In this document: in pieces, positions 29,101 through 37,944 of the stretch
Position numbering within the stretch: the stretch's first letter is position 1
Layout: each line of letters opens with the position of its first letter
Assembly: GCA_028286385.1 (NCBI GenBank)
Contig: JAQBRQ010000029.1
Coordinates: 1-37,944, forward strand
Length of the DNA: 37,944 bases
Origin: Candidatus Saccharimonadota bacterium
GTDB lineage: Bacteria; Patescibacteriota; Saccharimonadia; Saccharimonadales; UBA4665
Reading direction: 5' to 3'
The notes under the pieces: model-generated
The model's database searches: none
What the model saw: only the letters and a program-made list of their open reading frames with translations
What the model was told of the DNA's origin: nothing
Program-made: the position numbers and the translations under genes

Positions 29101-29186
29101 TCGATTTGCAGGCGGGTGATGACGACACGATCTTCATCGACCGTGACGGTTCATTCAGCCTCAATGAGCCTCCCAAGAAAGATTAA
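26130..29186 (+). CDS. VirD4/TraG-like DNA-transfer ATPase with long proline/alanine tail
   Basis: A 1018-aa membrane-anchored ATPase. One TM helix at about 4-25, a domain of unknown function to about residue 370, then the RecA-like motor: Walker A GQTGTGKST at 416-424, FAFVDPHGDTAEKLL, and Walker B LYVDEFQNF (D670, E671), followed by the sensor-like QLTEEIRDAVFGN and TIVSFRIGQND. The order matches type IV coupling proteins and HerA-like pumps. Residues about 800-1018 are Pro/Ala/Ser-rich, low-complexity and end acidic. No relaxase, VirB4 or pilus gene occurs in the window, so the secreted substrate is unknown. Base content of the tail matches the rest. Confidence 0.87.
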   Translation: MTTLLVIFGTLFTLALIAAPIVFLQTRKVFREQKNYERGLKIVPLLIHLPPPSDDTDLGGRDVRDVTDETISKAEIIYNIIASTLQKGFKSNFYGQRHFAFEIVGSQGFVYFYAAVPISLLEVVKQAIVSAYPAARLEEVAEHNIFSPVGKASGTLGGELSLKEHYAYPIATFQDLKRDAMQSLLNALSTLGKEDGAGIQILLRPADPSWRKNASAIASKKRKGNDNGVSASGIMKDVVKAFNKPPEGGKDEAPKPKELSSMEQSTLDAIDEKTRHPGYEVVIRVVASSNVTQRAQALLANIVASFQLYDAPGKNGFKYTPAKDVDGLVTAYLMRFFPQHHNKNILNSVELATLFHFPDQRNIPTSQLARQDSKQVDGPRNIPEEGLLLGYNLFRGAKKPIRLALHDRQRHMYVVGQTGTGKSTFLENLALQDMLSGNGFAFVDPHGDTAEKLLSMVPKERTEDVIYFSPADMEYPMGLNLFEFNHPDQKDFLIQEALNMLYKLYDPQHQGIMGPRYEHLFRNAALTIMADPQGGTFVDIPKLFRDQKFVQQKLQHVTDLNVREFWLKEMPASSRSNDFGEVTSWFVSKFGAFLSNEMMRNIIGQTKSAFDLRDIMDNKKILLVNLSKGRTGELNSKLLGMIFVMKFQAAAMSRSNIPEDDRVDFSLYVDEFQNFSTDSFATIMSEARKYHLNLIVANQFTTQLTEEIRDAVFGNIGTIVSFRIGQNDVESLGRYFQPIFDGDDLVRIPNYNTIMRTLVGGVPTQPFSMATLPPLGTANPRLGEALKQLAAAKYGRSKADIEKELYARLATKEDVKPAAPAFGAPAPASASPFGSPAPAAPGGSPASAAPKPAAGGSSFLDDWLDKRRSGATAPAAPVMPAAPAAPMAAEQPASQPLPAETPTITVTPKTMLTEDPEGPKPDAFTPPAPTERQPFQPAPVAPAPETGGDTKNISSNEIEQTEVDKIAAELKSQLDAPKPVKLGGSKKEHSVDLQAGDDDTIFIDRDGSFSLNEPPKKD

Positions 29187-29220
29187 CGCACACAGCACAG
29201 CGCCGCGTACGTATCCAGTA

Positions 29221-29802
29221 TTAGTCAGCGTTTTTGCGGTGGCCGGCCGTAGCCAGATGCACCAGGAGTTCCAGGACTAGGCCGACGACGAAGCCGCCAG
29301 CGAATAATGCTACAAAGACAAACGAGTTGTACTCAAAGCCCAGGTGCTTGGCTAAGTACAGATAGCCGCTGGTGCCCAGGAATGCGACCAGGCCGCCACC
29401 AAGCAAACCAGATGGTCGGCTGACGGTTTTACCGGCAGTTTCACTGACGGCTCGAATAACTGGTTGATGCACGATTTTGCTGAGGGCCCGCTTAGGTGCC
29501 GGCAACTTACGTTGAATCTGGTTTAGCTCGCGCTTGAGCGTTATATTTTTAAGCTCACGGTTGATCTGCTTGGGCTGGACAGCTGGCGCGGCTTGTTCGG
29601 AAGCAGCCTTGAGATCTTCGATGACCGGCGCAGACTCCTGGGCGGTCTCAGCAACGTCTACGCGGGCTTCGGCGAGCGCCTGCATTGGATCTTTTTCTCC
29701 GGGCCGCAGCTTTTCGGCTTGTTCGGCTGTTGGCAACAACTTCTCGTTTTTTAGTTTGCTAAAGTCGGGGCCTTTTTCGAGGGTAGGGGCTTGTTCACTC
29801 AT
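29221..29802 (-). CDS. Membrane protein following the LPNTG surface protein
   Basis: A 193-aa protein, unrecognised. Residues 1-120 are charged and helical (AEQAEKLRPGEKDPMQALAEARVD, RELKNITLKRELNQIQRK); two hydrophobic segments at about 130-152 and 158-182 form a C-terminal membrane hairpin. AAGGAG overlaps the stop of the upstream surface-protein gene (9-nt gap), so they are co-translated and may form a surface or membrane complex. Confidence 0.75.
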   Translation of the reverse strand: MSEQAPTLEKGPDFSKLKNEKLLPTAEQAEKLRPGEKDPMQALAEARVDVAETAQESAPVIEDLKAASEQAAPAVQPKQINRELKNITLKRELNQIQRKLPAPKRALSKIVHQPVIRAVSETAGKTVSRPSGLLGGGLVAFLGTSGYLYLAKHLGFEYNSFVFVALFAGGFVVGLVLELLVHLATAGHRKNAD

Positions 29803-29811
29803 AGTAACTCC

Positions 29812-31233
29812 TTAGAAAGTTGCTGTTTCTTTAATAGCGATGTCAGATTCTTCGGCGAGGAGGCGGGCGCGGCCGAAGAAGTAGCCGGCAATCATCACGA
29901 CGCTAGCGGCGATGAGCAGTGTGGTGCCCGGGCCGGTGTTTGGCAGGGAAGCAGCAGTTGTTTCGATGGCCTTGGTCGGGGTACCAGGCAGCTTAATGGT
30001 GACGGCGTTGCCGTAGACGTTGGTCATGATCAGATCAAAGTGGTTTGGATCGCTGGTACCGGTCGGCGTTGCTGGGATAACAGCTTTTACCTTGACGGTG
30101 ATCTGGCGGGTGACAGTTTCACCGGCTTCGATCTTTTGAGCGGGCCACGTCACAATCTTGTTGGCATCGATCGTGCCGCCATGAAGGTCGGTCGTATCTG
30201 CGTAGTCGAGCACATCAGCTAAGTTTTCTTGGAAGACGAACGTATCGATGGCCTTTTTGCCGTTGTTCTGGGCATACAACGTGTAGGTGATGACATCACT
30301 GGCGCTGGCGGTGCTATTGTTGGCATCGGCCAGGCCGGCAGTCACGTTAGTGGCCGTTTTGTGGACGACGACACAGGCCAACAAATCTTCGCTGCTCGTA
30401 CCTTTGTCGCATGGCTTACACTCGGGGCTTGTTTTAGGAATTGACGAGTTGTACGGGCAATTTTCGTAACACTCAGGTGAGCCGAGCGGTAAGGTAGTTT
30501 TACCTGGTACCTCGCAAAACTTGGGTGTCGGAGTTGGCGTTGGCGTTGGTGTTGGTGTAGGAGTCGGAGTAGGGGTCGGCGCTGGCGTTGGAGTTGGCGT
30601 TGGCTTGGGAATAGGTGTCGGTGTCGGCGCTGGGATTGGCGCGCCAACAGCACTACCCGAGAAGCCGCCACTCACTGTTGAAGCCACCGGTAACCCGACT
30701 GACACGAGGTTGCCGCAGTCCTTCAATATGAAGAACTCTTTACCGGCGTTATTGGTTAATTTCAGGGCTGAGAAATTGGATGACAGCGCCACGTTTTTGA
30801 GCGGGCGGAAATATATCTGCACGCCGCCAGCATTAACCGGTGTTTCCCCGGCTACGCCGTAGGGGTGATGACCGGCAGAATAGTAATTCTTTTGGCCCAC
30901 TACAACGGTTTCAGTTGTAGCTTTGCTGATGTCGCTGCAATCAATATTGAAATGATTCATAATTGCTTGGTAGCCGCGGGTCTTGTTGTAACAGTGTGCG
31001 GCTGCGTTGGCGGCCGAGGTGACGCCACCGATAATAAGGTCGTTCGTCGAATCAGCAGAGGTTGATTGCGGCGGACTTATGACGGCGAAGAACTGGATGC
31101 TAAAGGCCAGCAATATAAAGACCACGCCAATCCGGCGGATGGCGGCTTCTTCGCGCATGCGACGACTATAGAAGGCCAGCTGATGAACGAGGCCGGGGTT
31201 ATACGGTAATACGGACAAGATTTTTTCGAACAT
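29812..31233 (-). CDS. LPNTG-type surface protein with Pro-Thr stalk and DUF11-like domain
   Basis: A 473-aa membrane/surface protein. The N-terminus is positively charged with a TM segment at 35-52 (signal anchor). Residues 197-237 are a Pro-Thr/Pro-Lys repeat (stalk). Two Cys pairs follow (CEVPGKTTLPLGSPECYENC). Residues about 290-405 resemble a DUF11/conserved-repeat Ig-like module (SASDVITYTLYAQNNGKKAIDTFVFQENL). It ends in LPNTG (430-434), a hydrophobic helix and a 19-residue tail, the order of a sortase signal, although the tail is longer and not very basic. No sortase is in the window. It may help attachment to a host cell. First of an operon. Confidence 0.85.
   Translation of the reverse strand: MFEKILSVLPYNPGLVHQLAFYSRRMREEAAIRRIGVVFILLAFSIQFFAVISPPQSTSADSTNDLIIGGVTSAANAAAHCYNKTRGYQAIMNHFNIDCSDISKATTETVVVGQKNYYSAGHHPYGVAGETPVNAGGVQIYFRPLKNVALSSNFSALKLTNNAGKEFFILKDCGNLVSVGLPVASTVSGGFSGSAVGAPIPAPTPTPIPKPTPTPTPAPTPTPTPTPTPTPTPTPTPKFCEVPGKTTLPLGSPECYENCPYNSSIPKTSPECKPCDKGTSSEDLLACVVVHKTATNVTAGLADANNSTASASDVITYTLYAQNNGKKAIDTFVFQENLADVLDYADTTDLHGGTIDANKIVTWPAQKIEAGETVTRQITVKVKAVIPATPTGTSDPNHFDLIMTNVYGNAVTIKLPGTPTKAIETTAASLPNTGPGTTLLIAASVVMIAGYFFGRARLLAEESDIAIKETATF
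30522..30645. repeat. Hexanucleotide-like repeat encoding the Pro-Thr stalk
   Basis: About twenty degenerate GTTGGC/GTCGGA-type units, read on the minus strand as alternating Pro and Thr. Repeat-number change here would change the stalk length in 2-residue steps. Confidence 0.85.
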
Positions 31234-31249
31234 ATTTTTGTACTTTTTG

Positions 31250-33658
<2,409 letters not shown>

Positions 33659-33659
33659 T

Positions 33660-36305
33660 ATGGATGATAACATGGACGACAACACCCCAAACACCGACCC
33701 AATTGAACCAACGAACGAGCCAGAAGAGCAGCGCCCGAATAACGATATTCGCCACGAAATCTCGATGGAAGAACGCCGCCGCGGCGTGGAACACGCCGCT
33801 GACGTGCTCGATTCCGGCCACTCACGTTCCGTAGAGCTTCGAACCGTCGAAAACGTCATGGAAGATAGCTATTTGCGTTATAGCATGAGCGTTATCATTG
33901 ATCGTGCCCTTCCTGACGTCAGGGATGGTATGAAACCAGTGCATCGCCGCATTCTGTACAGCATGAACGAAGACGGCCTGCGCAGCGGCGCTCGTCACCG
34001 TAAGAGTGCTAACGTTGTTGGTGCCGTCATGGGGAAATACCACCCGCACGGTGACTCAAGCATCTACGACGCCATGGTTCGTATGGCGCAGCCATGGGCC
34101 ATGCGTTACATGCTGGTTAACGGCCAGGGTAACTTCGGTAGTATGGACGGAGATCCTCCGGCTGCCATGCGTTACACCGAAGCCAAGATGGCTAAGTTGG
34201 CCGACGAAACGCTGGCTGATATCGACAAAGAAACCGTCGATTTCCGCGAAAACTACGACGGCACGACCACCGAACCAACCGTCCTGCCGGCTAAATTGCC
34301 GAACTTATTGCTGAACGGGCAACTCGGTATTGCCGTTGGTATGGCGACCAACATCCCGCCGCACAACTTAAACGAGCTCATCGACGCCGAAGTTTGCCTC
34401 ATCGACAACCCGAACGCCACACTCGATGATTTACTGAAATTCGTAAAGGGCCCTGACTTCCCAACCGGCGGTATTATCTACGGCCAAGAATCAATCCGCA
34501 CAGCCTATGCAACGGGTCGCGGCGGCGTTGTGACTCGCGGTATCGCCGAGATCGTGGAAGGTACCAAGAACCGCCACCAGATCGTTATTACGGAGATCCC
34601 ATACGCGCTCAACAAAGAAAGCCTGGTCCTAAAGATCGCCGACCTCGTTCGCGACAAAAAGCTGGTTGGTATCAGCGACCTGCGCGACGAAACCGCCCGC
34701 GGTCAAGTTCGCATTGTGATCGACCTCAAGAAAGACGCTTACCCTAAGAAGCTCCTCAATCAGCTCTACAAGTTGACGCCTTTGCAGACGACTTTCCACT
34801 TCAACATGATGGCCCTGATTGACGGCATTCAGCCCAAAGTCCTTGGTTTGCAAGACATTTTGCAAGAGCACATCAAGCACCGCCAGGTCGTCATCCGGCG
34901 CCGTACGGAGTTTGAGCTGCGCAAAGCCAAAGAGCGCGCCCACATCCTGGAAGGTCTCAAGATTGCCCTCGACCACATCGACGAAGTCATTAAGGTGATT
35001 CGCGCTAGTGACACCACTGAAGAAGCACAGGCTAACCTGATCAAGCGCTTTAGCCTGAGCGACATTCAAGCCAAAGCTATCCTGGCCATGCAACTGCGCA
35101 CCCTAGCTGGCCTGGAACGCAAGAAGATCGAAGACGAACTGGCCGAGCTGATGAAGCTGATCGCCAAGCTGGAATCAATTTTGGCCGACGAAAAGCAAAT
35201 CCTCAAGATTGTCCGTGCCGAACTGGTTGAACTCCAAAAACAATACGGTGACGAACGCCGCACCAAGGTTATTCCTAGTGAACTTGGCAGGATGAGCGAC
35301 GAAGATCTCATCGCCGACGAGCAGGTTGCCGTTACGCTGACCGCTGCTAACTACATCAAGCGCAGCCCGCTGGCTGAATACAAGAAACAGGGCAGGGGCG
35401 GCAAGGGCCGCCGTGGTATGGCTACTCGCGAAGAAGACGTCATTGAGCACGTCGTCAACGCCAGCACTCATGACTTCCTACTGTTCTTTACCAACAAGGG
35501 CCGCGTCTTCCGACTCAAGACCTACGAAGTGCCTGCAGTTGGCCTAAACGCCAAAGGCGTAGCCATTGTGAACTTGTTGCAGTTGCAGCCCGAAGAGACG
35601 GTCACAAGCGTTATAAACGTTTCTAAGACGCATGACGCCAAGAATCTGATCATGTGTACCGTTCGCGGTGTCGTCAAGAAAACGCCGTTTGAGCAGTACC
35701 AGAACGTCCGTACCAGCGGTTTGATCGCTATTAACCTCGACGAAGGTGACGAACTCAAGTGGATCCGCATGACCACCGGCGAAAACGAAGTCGTCATTTC
35801 GACCAGCCTGGGCCAGGCTATCCGCTTCCACGAAAAAGATGCCCGCCCAATGGGCCGCGTATCCCGCGGTGTGCGCGGTATCCGCTTGCGCGCCAACGAC
35901 CACGTCATCGGCATGGATATCGTCGAAGAAGGCTCCAGCATCTTTGTGATTAGCAAGTACGGCTACGGTAAACGCACCAAGGTCGCCCAGTTCACGGCTC
36001 ACGCCCGCGGCGGCGTTGGTATCCGTTCTGCCATCGTCAATGACAAGACAGGCGAGCTGAAGGGCGTTAAAACGCTCTCAGGTGAAGATCAGGAAGTGAT
36101 CATCATCAGCCAACAGGGCCAGACCATTCGCTTAGGCATGAAAGACATTCCAGCTCTCGGTCGCGCCACCCAAGGCGTGCGCATCATGCGTCTCAACGAC
36201 AAAGACCAGGTTGTATCCCTGGCACTCGTCGAGAAATCTGACGAACTCGAAGAAGACGACAGCGCCGAAGGCGCCGAGAACGTCGTCATCGAAGCCGCCG
36301 CCTAA
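33660..36305 (+). CDS. gyrA: DNA gyrase subunit A
   Basis: An 881-aa GyrA. A 60-residue acidic/polar extension precedes the standard start ([23 protein letters not shown]). The catalytic tyrosine is Y172 ([10 protein letters not shown]). The GyrA box QGRGGKG at 577-583 identifies gyrase rather than topoisomerase IV, followed by the beta-pinwheel repeats. The C-terminus is acidic ([16 protein letters not shown]). It cuts and passes DNA, with GyrB supplying ATP; a 1-nt gap to gyrB makes co-translation likely. Confidence 0.97.
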   Translation: MDDNMDDNTPNTDPIEPTNEPEEQRPNNDIRHEISMEERRRGVEHAADVLDSGHSRSVELRTVENVMEDSYLRYSMSVIIDRALPDVRDGMKPVHRRILYSMNEDGLRSGARHRKSANVVGAVMGKYHPHGDSSIYDAMVRMAQPWAMRYMLVNGQGNFGSMDGDPPAAMRYTEAKMAKLADETLADIDKETVDFRENYDGTTTEPTVLPAKLPNLLLNGQLGIAVGMATNIPPHNLNELIDAEVCLIDNPNATLDDLLKFVKGPDFPTGGIIYGQESIRTAYATGRGGVVTRGIAEIVEGTKNRHQIVITEIPYALNKESLVLKIADLVRDKKLVGISDLRDETARGQVRIVIDLKKDAYPKKLLNQLYKLTPLQTTFHFNMMALIDGIQPKVLGLQDILQEHIKHRQVVIRRRTEFELRKAKERAHILEGLKIALDHIDEVIKVIRASDTTEEAQANLIKRFSLSDIQAKAILAMQLRTLAGLERKKIEDELAELMKLIAKLESILADEKQILKIVRAELVELQKQYGDERRTKVIPSELGRMSDEDLIADEQVAVTLTAANYIKRSPLAEYKKQGRGGKGRRGMATREEDVIEHVVNASTHDFLLFFTNKGRVFRLKTYEVPAVGLNAKGVAIVNLLQLQPEETVTSVINVSKTHDAKNLIMCTVRGVVKKTPFEQYQNVRTSGLIAINLDEGDELKWIRMTTGENEVVISTSLGQAIRFHEKDARPMGRVSRGVRGIRLRANDHVIGMDIVEEGSSIFVISKYGYGKRTKVAQFTAHARGGVGIRSAIVNDKTGELKGVKTLSGEDQEVIIISQQGQTIRLGMKDIPALGRATQGVRIMRLNDKDQVVSLALVEKSDELEEDDSAEGAENVVIEAAA

Positions 36306-36314
36306 AAATAATGC

Positions 36315-36351
36315 TTGCTTTGAATGTGTCTATGTGGCATAATCTCACGCA
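36315..36351 (+). promoter_or_regulatory. Promoter, leaderless
   Basis: TTGCTT (36315-36320), 17 nt, CATAAT (36338-36343), 7 nt, ATG at 36351. Confidence 0.6.
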
Positions 36352-36575
36352 TGAGTGAAAATTTAGATGAACTTGCAGGTCGTTACGCGGTCGAGGAACG
36401 GATGTGTGAAGTACTAGCGGGTAAAGTTGAAACTGCTCGAACAGGGCTTGGTAGACGCGTTGCTCAGTTTCGCCTGGGCATGCATCAAGTAGAGCTTGGA
36501 CAGATAACTGACGAATATGACGTGGCTGAGCTGTATGGTTTGATGTCAAAGACGCCAAGCGACACCGAAGCATAG
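36351..36575 (+). CDS. Unrecognised 74-aa protein
   Basis: A small charged protein (MSENLDELAGRYAVEERMCEVL start), helical, with RTGLGRRVAQFRLGMHQVELGQI in the middle. I place the start at 36351 because the promoter at 36315-36343 ends 7 nt upstream; a longer frame from 36324 lies over the promoter. It resembles the length and helix pattern of chorismate-mutase type proteins, but the key residues are not evident. Confidence 0.6.
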   Translation: MSENLDELAGRYAVEERMCEVLAGKVETARTGLGRRVAQFRLGMHQVELGQITDEYDVAELYGLMSKTPSDTEA

Positions 36576-36596
36576 GTTAAGATTACACTTCATTTT

Positions 36597-36932
36597 ATGA
36601 AATCCCCCAAACCCAGAGAAGAGTTATTTTTATCAGCATTTGAGGCAGGAATATACTTTACGGCCGCAGATATTGCCAAGCGAGCAGCAGAGAAGGCTGT
36701 GTCACCGCGTAGTGGGTCCGTTGGCGAAATTGTTCGTAAGCTGAGCGTTTCCAGAGAAGCGAGGGCTAGTTTGCTCGCTGCAGACGAGACGCTCAGCAAT
36801 CTCGTGTCGCAAGGCCTTGTCGAGGTGGCACCGGACGCTACTTGTGGCGACGAGGTGTTTGCACAACCCGACCGTCAGCCATGCTTTGGCTACATATTTC
36901 GACTGGCCGAGCAGCAGGCAGCCACCGCCTAG
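36597..36932 (+). CDS. Unrecognised 111-aa protein
   Basis: A soluble protein of unknown role. The first 40 residues are helical (LFLSAFEAGIYFTAADIAKRAAEKA), then GSVGEIVRKLSVSREARASLLAADETLSNLVSQGLVEVAPD, a pattern that could be a winged helix ending in a wing (ATCGDEVFAQ). TACACT 7 nt before ATG is a possible -10. It follows the 74-aa gene by 21 nt. Confidence 0.6.
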   Translation: MKSPKPREELFLSAFEAGIYFTAADIAKRAAEKAVSPRSGSVGEIVRKLSVSREARASLLAADETLSNLVSQGLVEVAPDATCGDEVFAQPDRQPCFGYIFRLAEQQAATA

Positions 36933-36989
36933 CTCTAGCTTTTGGCAGCCGCAGCCGGCAGCTAGCAGGTTTTGCTCGCCCAAAAACCA

Positions 36990-37034
36990 GCCCACTTAGT
37001 AACTATGTGCTCCTCATATAATAACTAAGTGGGC
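36990..37034. repeat. 11-bp inverted repeat between genes and the rRNA promoter
   Basis: GCCCACTTAGT (36990-37000) and ACTAAGTGGGC (37024-37034) with a 23-nt loop; A-rich at the right side. It may end the upstream transcript. The stretch from 36933 to 37121 shows nothing else. Confidence 0.75.
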
Positions 37035-37121
37035 CCAAAAATGGTCGACCACATCCAGGACACAGGCAAGACGCAGTATTAAGTGATGCATGAATTACTA
37101 CGAGTATAGTTCATTTACCCC

Positions 37122-37150
37122 TTGACCTAAACGGTATTGTGCGGTAAGAT
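37122..37150 (+). promoter_or_regulatory. rRNA operon promoter
   Basis: TTGACC (37122-37127), 17 nt, TAAGAT (37145-37150), 170 bp before the 16S gene. Confidence 0.75.
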
Positions 37151-37199
37151 TGTGGGAATGGTTTGACAGAGGCTTTCTACGAATGTCCCTAAATCGGCC

Positions 37200-37216
37200 A
37201 CTTGTTCGTTAAAAAT
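37200..37216 (+). promoter_or_regulatory. boxA-like antitermination element
   Basis: CTTGTTCGTTAAAAATT resembles the boxA of rRNA leaders (TGCTCTTTAACA) in the correct place for NusB/S10 antitermination. Confidence 0.45.
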
Positions 37217-37323
37217 TGAGTAGTGCAAATCAACGTCAATTCACTTTTGAATTGTTTTTTAAGTAAGTCAGTGTGACTCGCAAGAGTTACATGTTCGACT
37301 GAAGTTAAGATTGAATTCTTTTT

Positions 37324-37944
<621 letters not shown>

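Overview
The window looks like chromosome from a Candidatus Saccharibacteria (TM7) / Patescibacteria organism. The main evidence is the 5' part of a 16S rRNA gene at the right edge, whose V3-V4 positions (for example GCCGCGGTCATACGG instead of the usual GCCGCGGTAATACGG) match my recollection of TM7 sequences. Short intergenic spaces, fused small enzymes, a ThrRS without its N-terminal TGS domain and many start codons placed 6-8 nt after a -10 box fit the same picture. Stop codons are read normally (TAA, TAG and TGA all end convincing genes). All five tRNAs encode their CCA end. I see no insertion sequence, prophage or CRISPR array.

Layout. 1-4850: Nudix hydrolase, small membrane protein, a minus-strand cluster of two unrecognised proteins and an FHA-transglutaminase-like protein, tRNA-Asp and an unrecognised 229-aa protein. 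4950-9212: tRNA-Thr(CGT), tRNA-Gly(CCC), CorA, a small membrane protein coupled to a processive GT2 glycosyltransferase, an RHH regulator with its own palindromic operator, and a sugar transferase. 9213-11400: nrdR-gdhA on the minus strand behind a leader with a small ORF and a terminator. 11392-16820: heptad-repeat coiled-coil protein, tRNA-Val, a short candidate RNA, a T-box leader, thrS, an ATL-MiaA fusion, a winged-helix/nucleotidyltransferase-like protein and an MBL-fold protein. 16883-20250: bL28, site-2 protease, an unassigned structured RNA, tRNA-Pro, two small membrane proteins, a second Nudix protein and a pterin dehydratase-RNase HI fusion.

20261-24694: RNase P RNA, two unrecognised genes, and a minus-strand run comM - RHH - infC - rpmI - rplT. 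infC has no ATG/GTG/TTG start in frame and appears to begin with AUC. 24700-31233: two long structured leaders, a proline-rich small protein followed by a large VirD4/TraG-like ATPase, and a minus-strand pair encoding an LPNTG-type surface protein with a DUF11-like domain and a membrane protein. 31250-36932: gyrB-gyrA and two small unrecognised genes. 37122-37944: rRNA promoter, boxA-like leader and the 16S gene, cut by the window edge.

The genes are mostly translation and nucleic-acid housekeeping with a cell-surface component. The strongest regulatory logic is threonine supply: a T-box upstream of thrS carries a UGGAACC bulge, matching the U discriminator of the tRNA-Thr encoded 7 kb upstream. 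The observations most worth following are the two enzyme fusions (ATL-MiaA, PCD-RNase HI), the AUC start of infC, the systematic leaderless promoters, the unassigned structured RNAs, the FHA-transglutaminase gene and an expanded V1 helix in the 16S rRNA.
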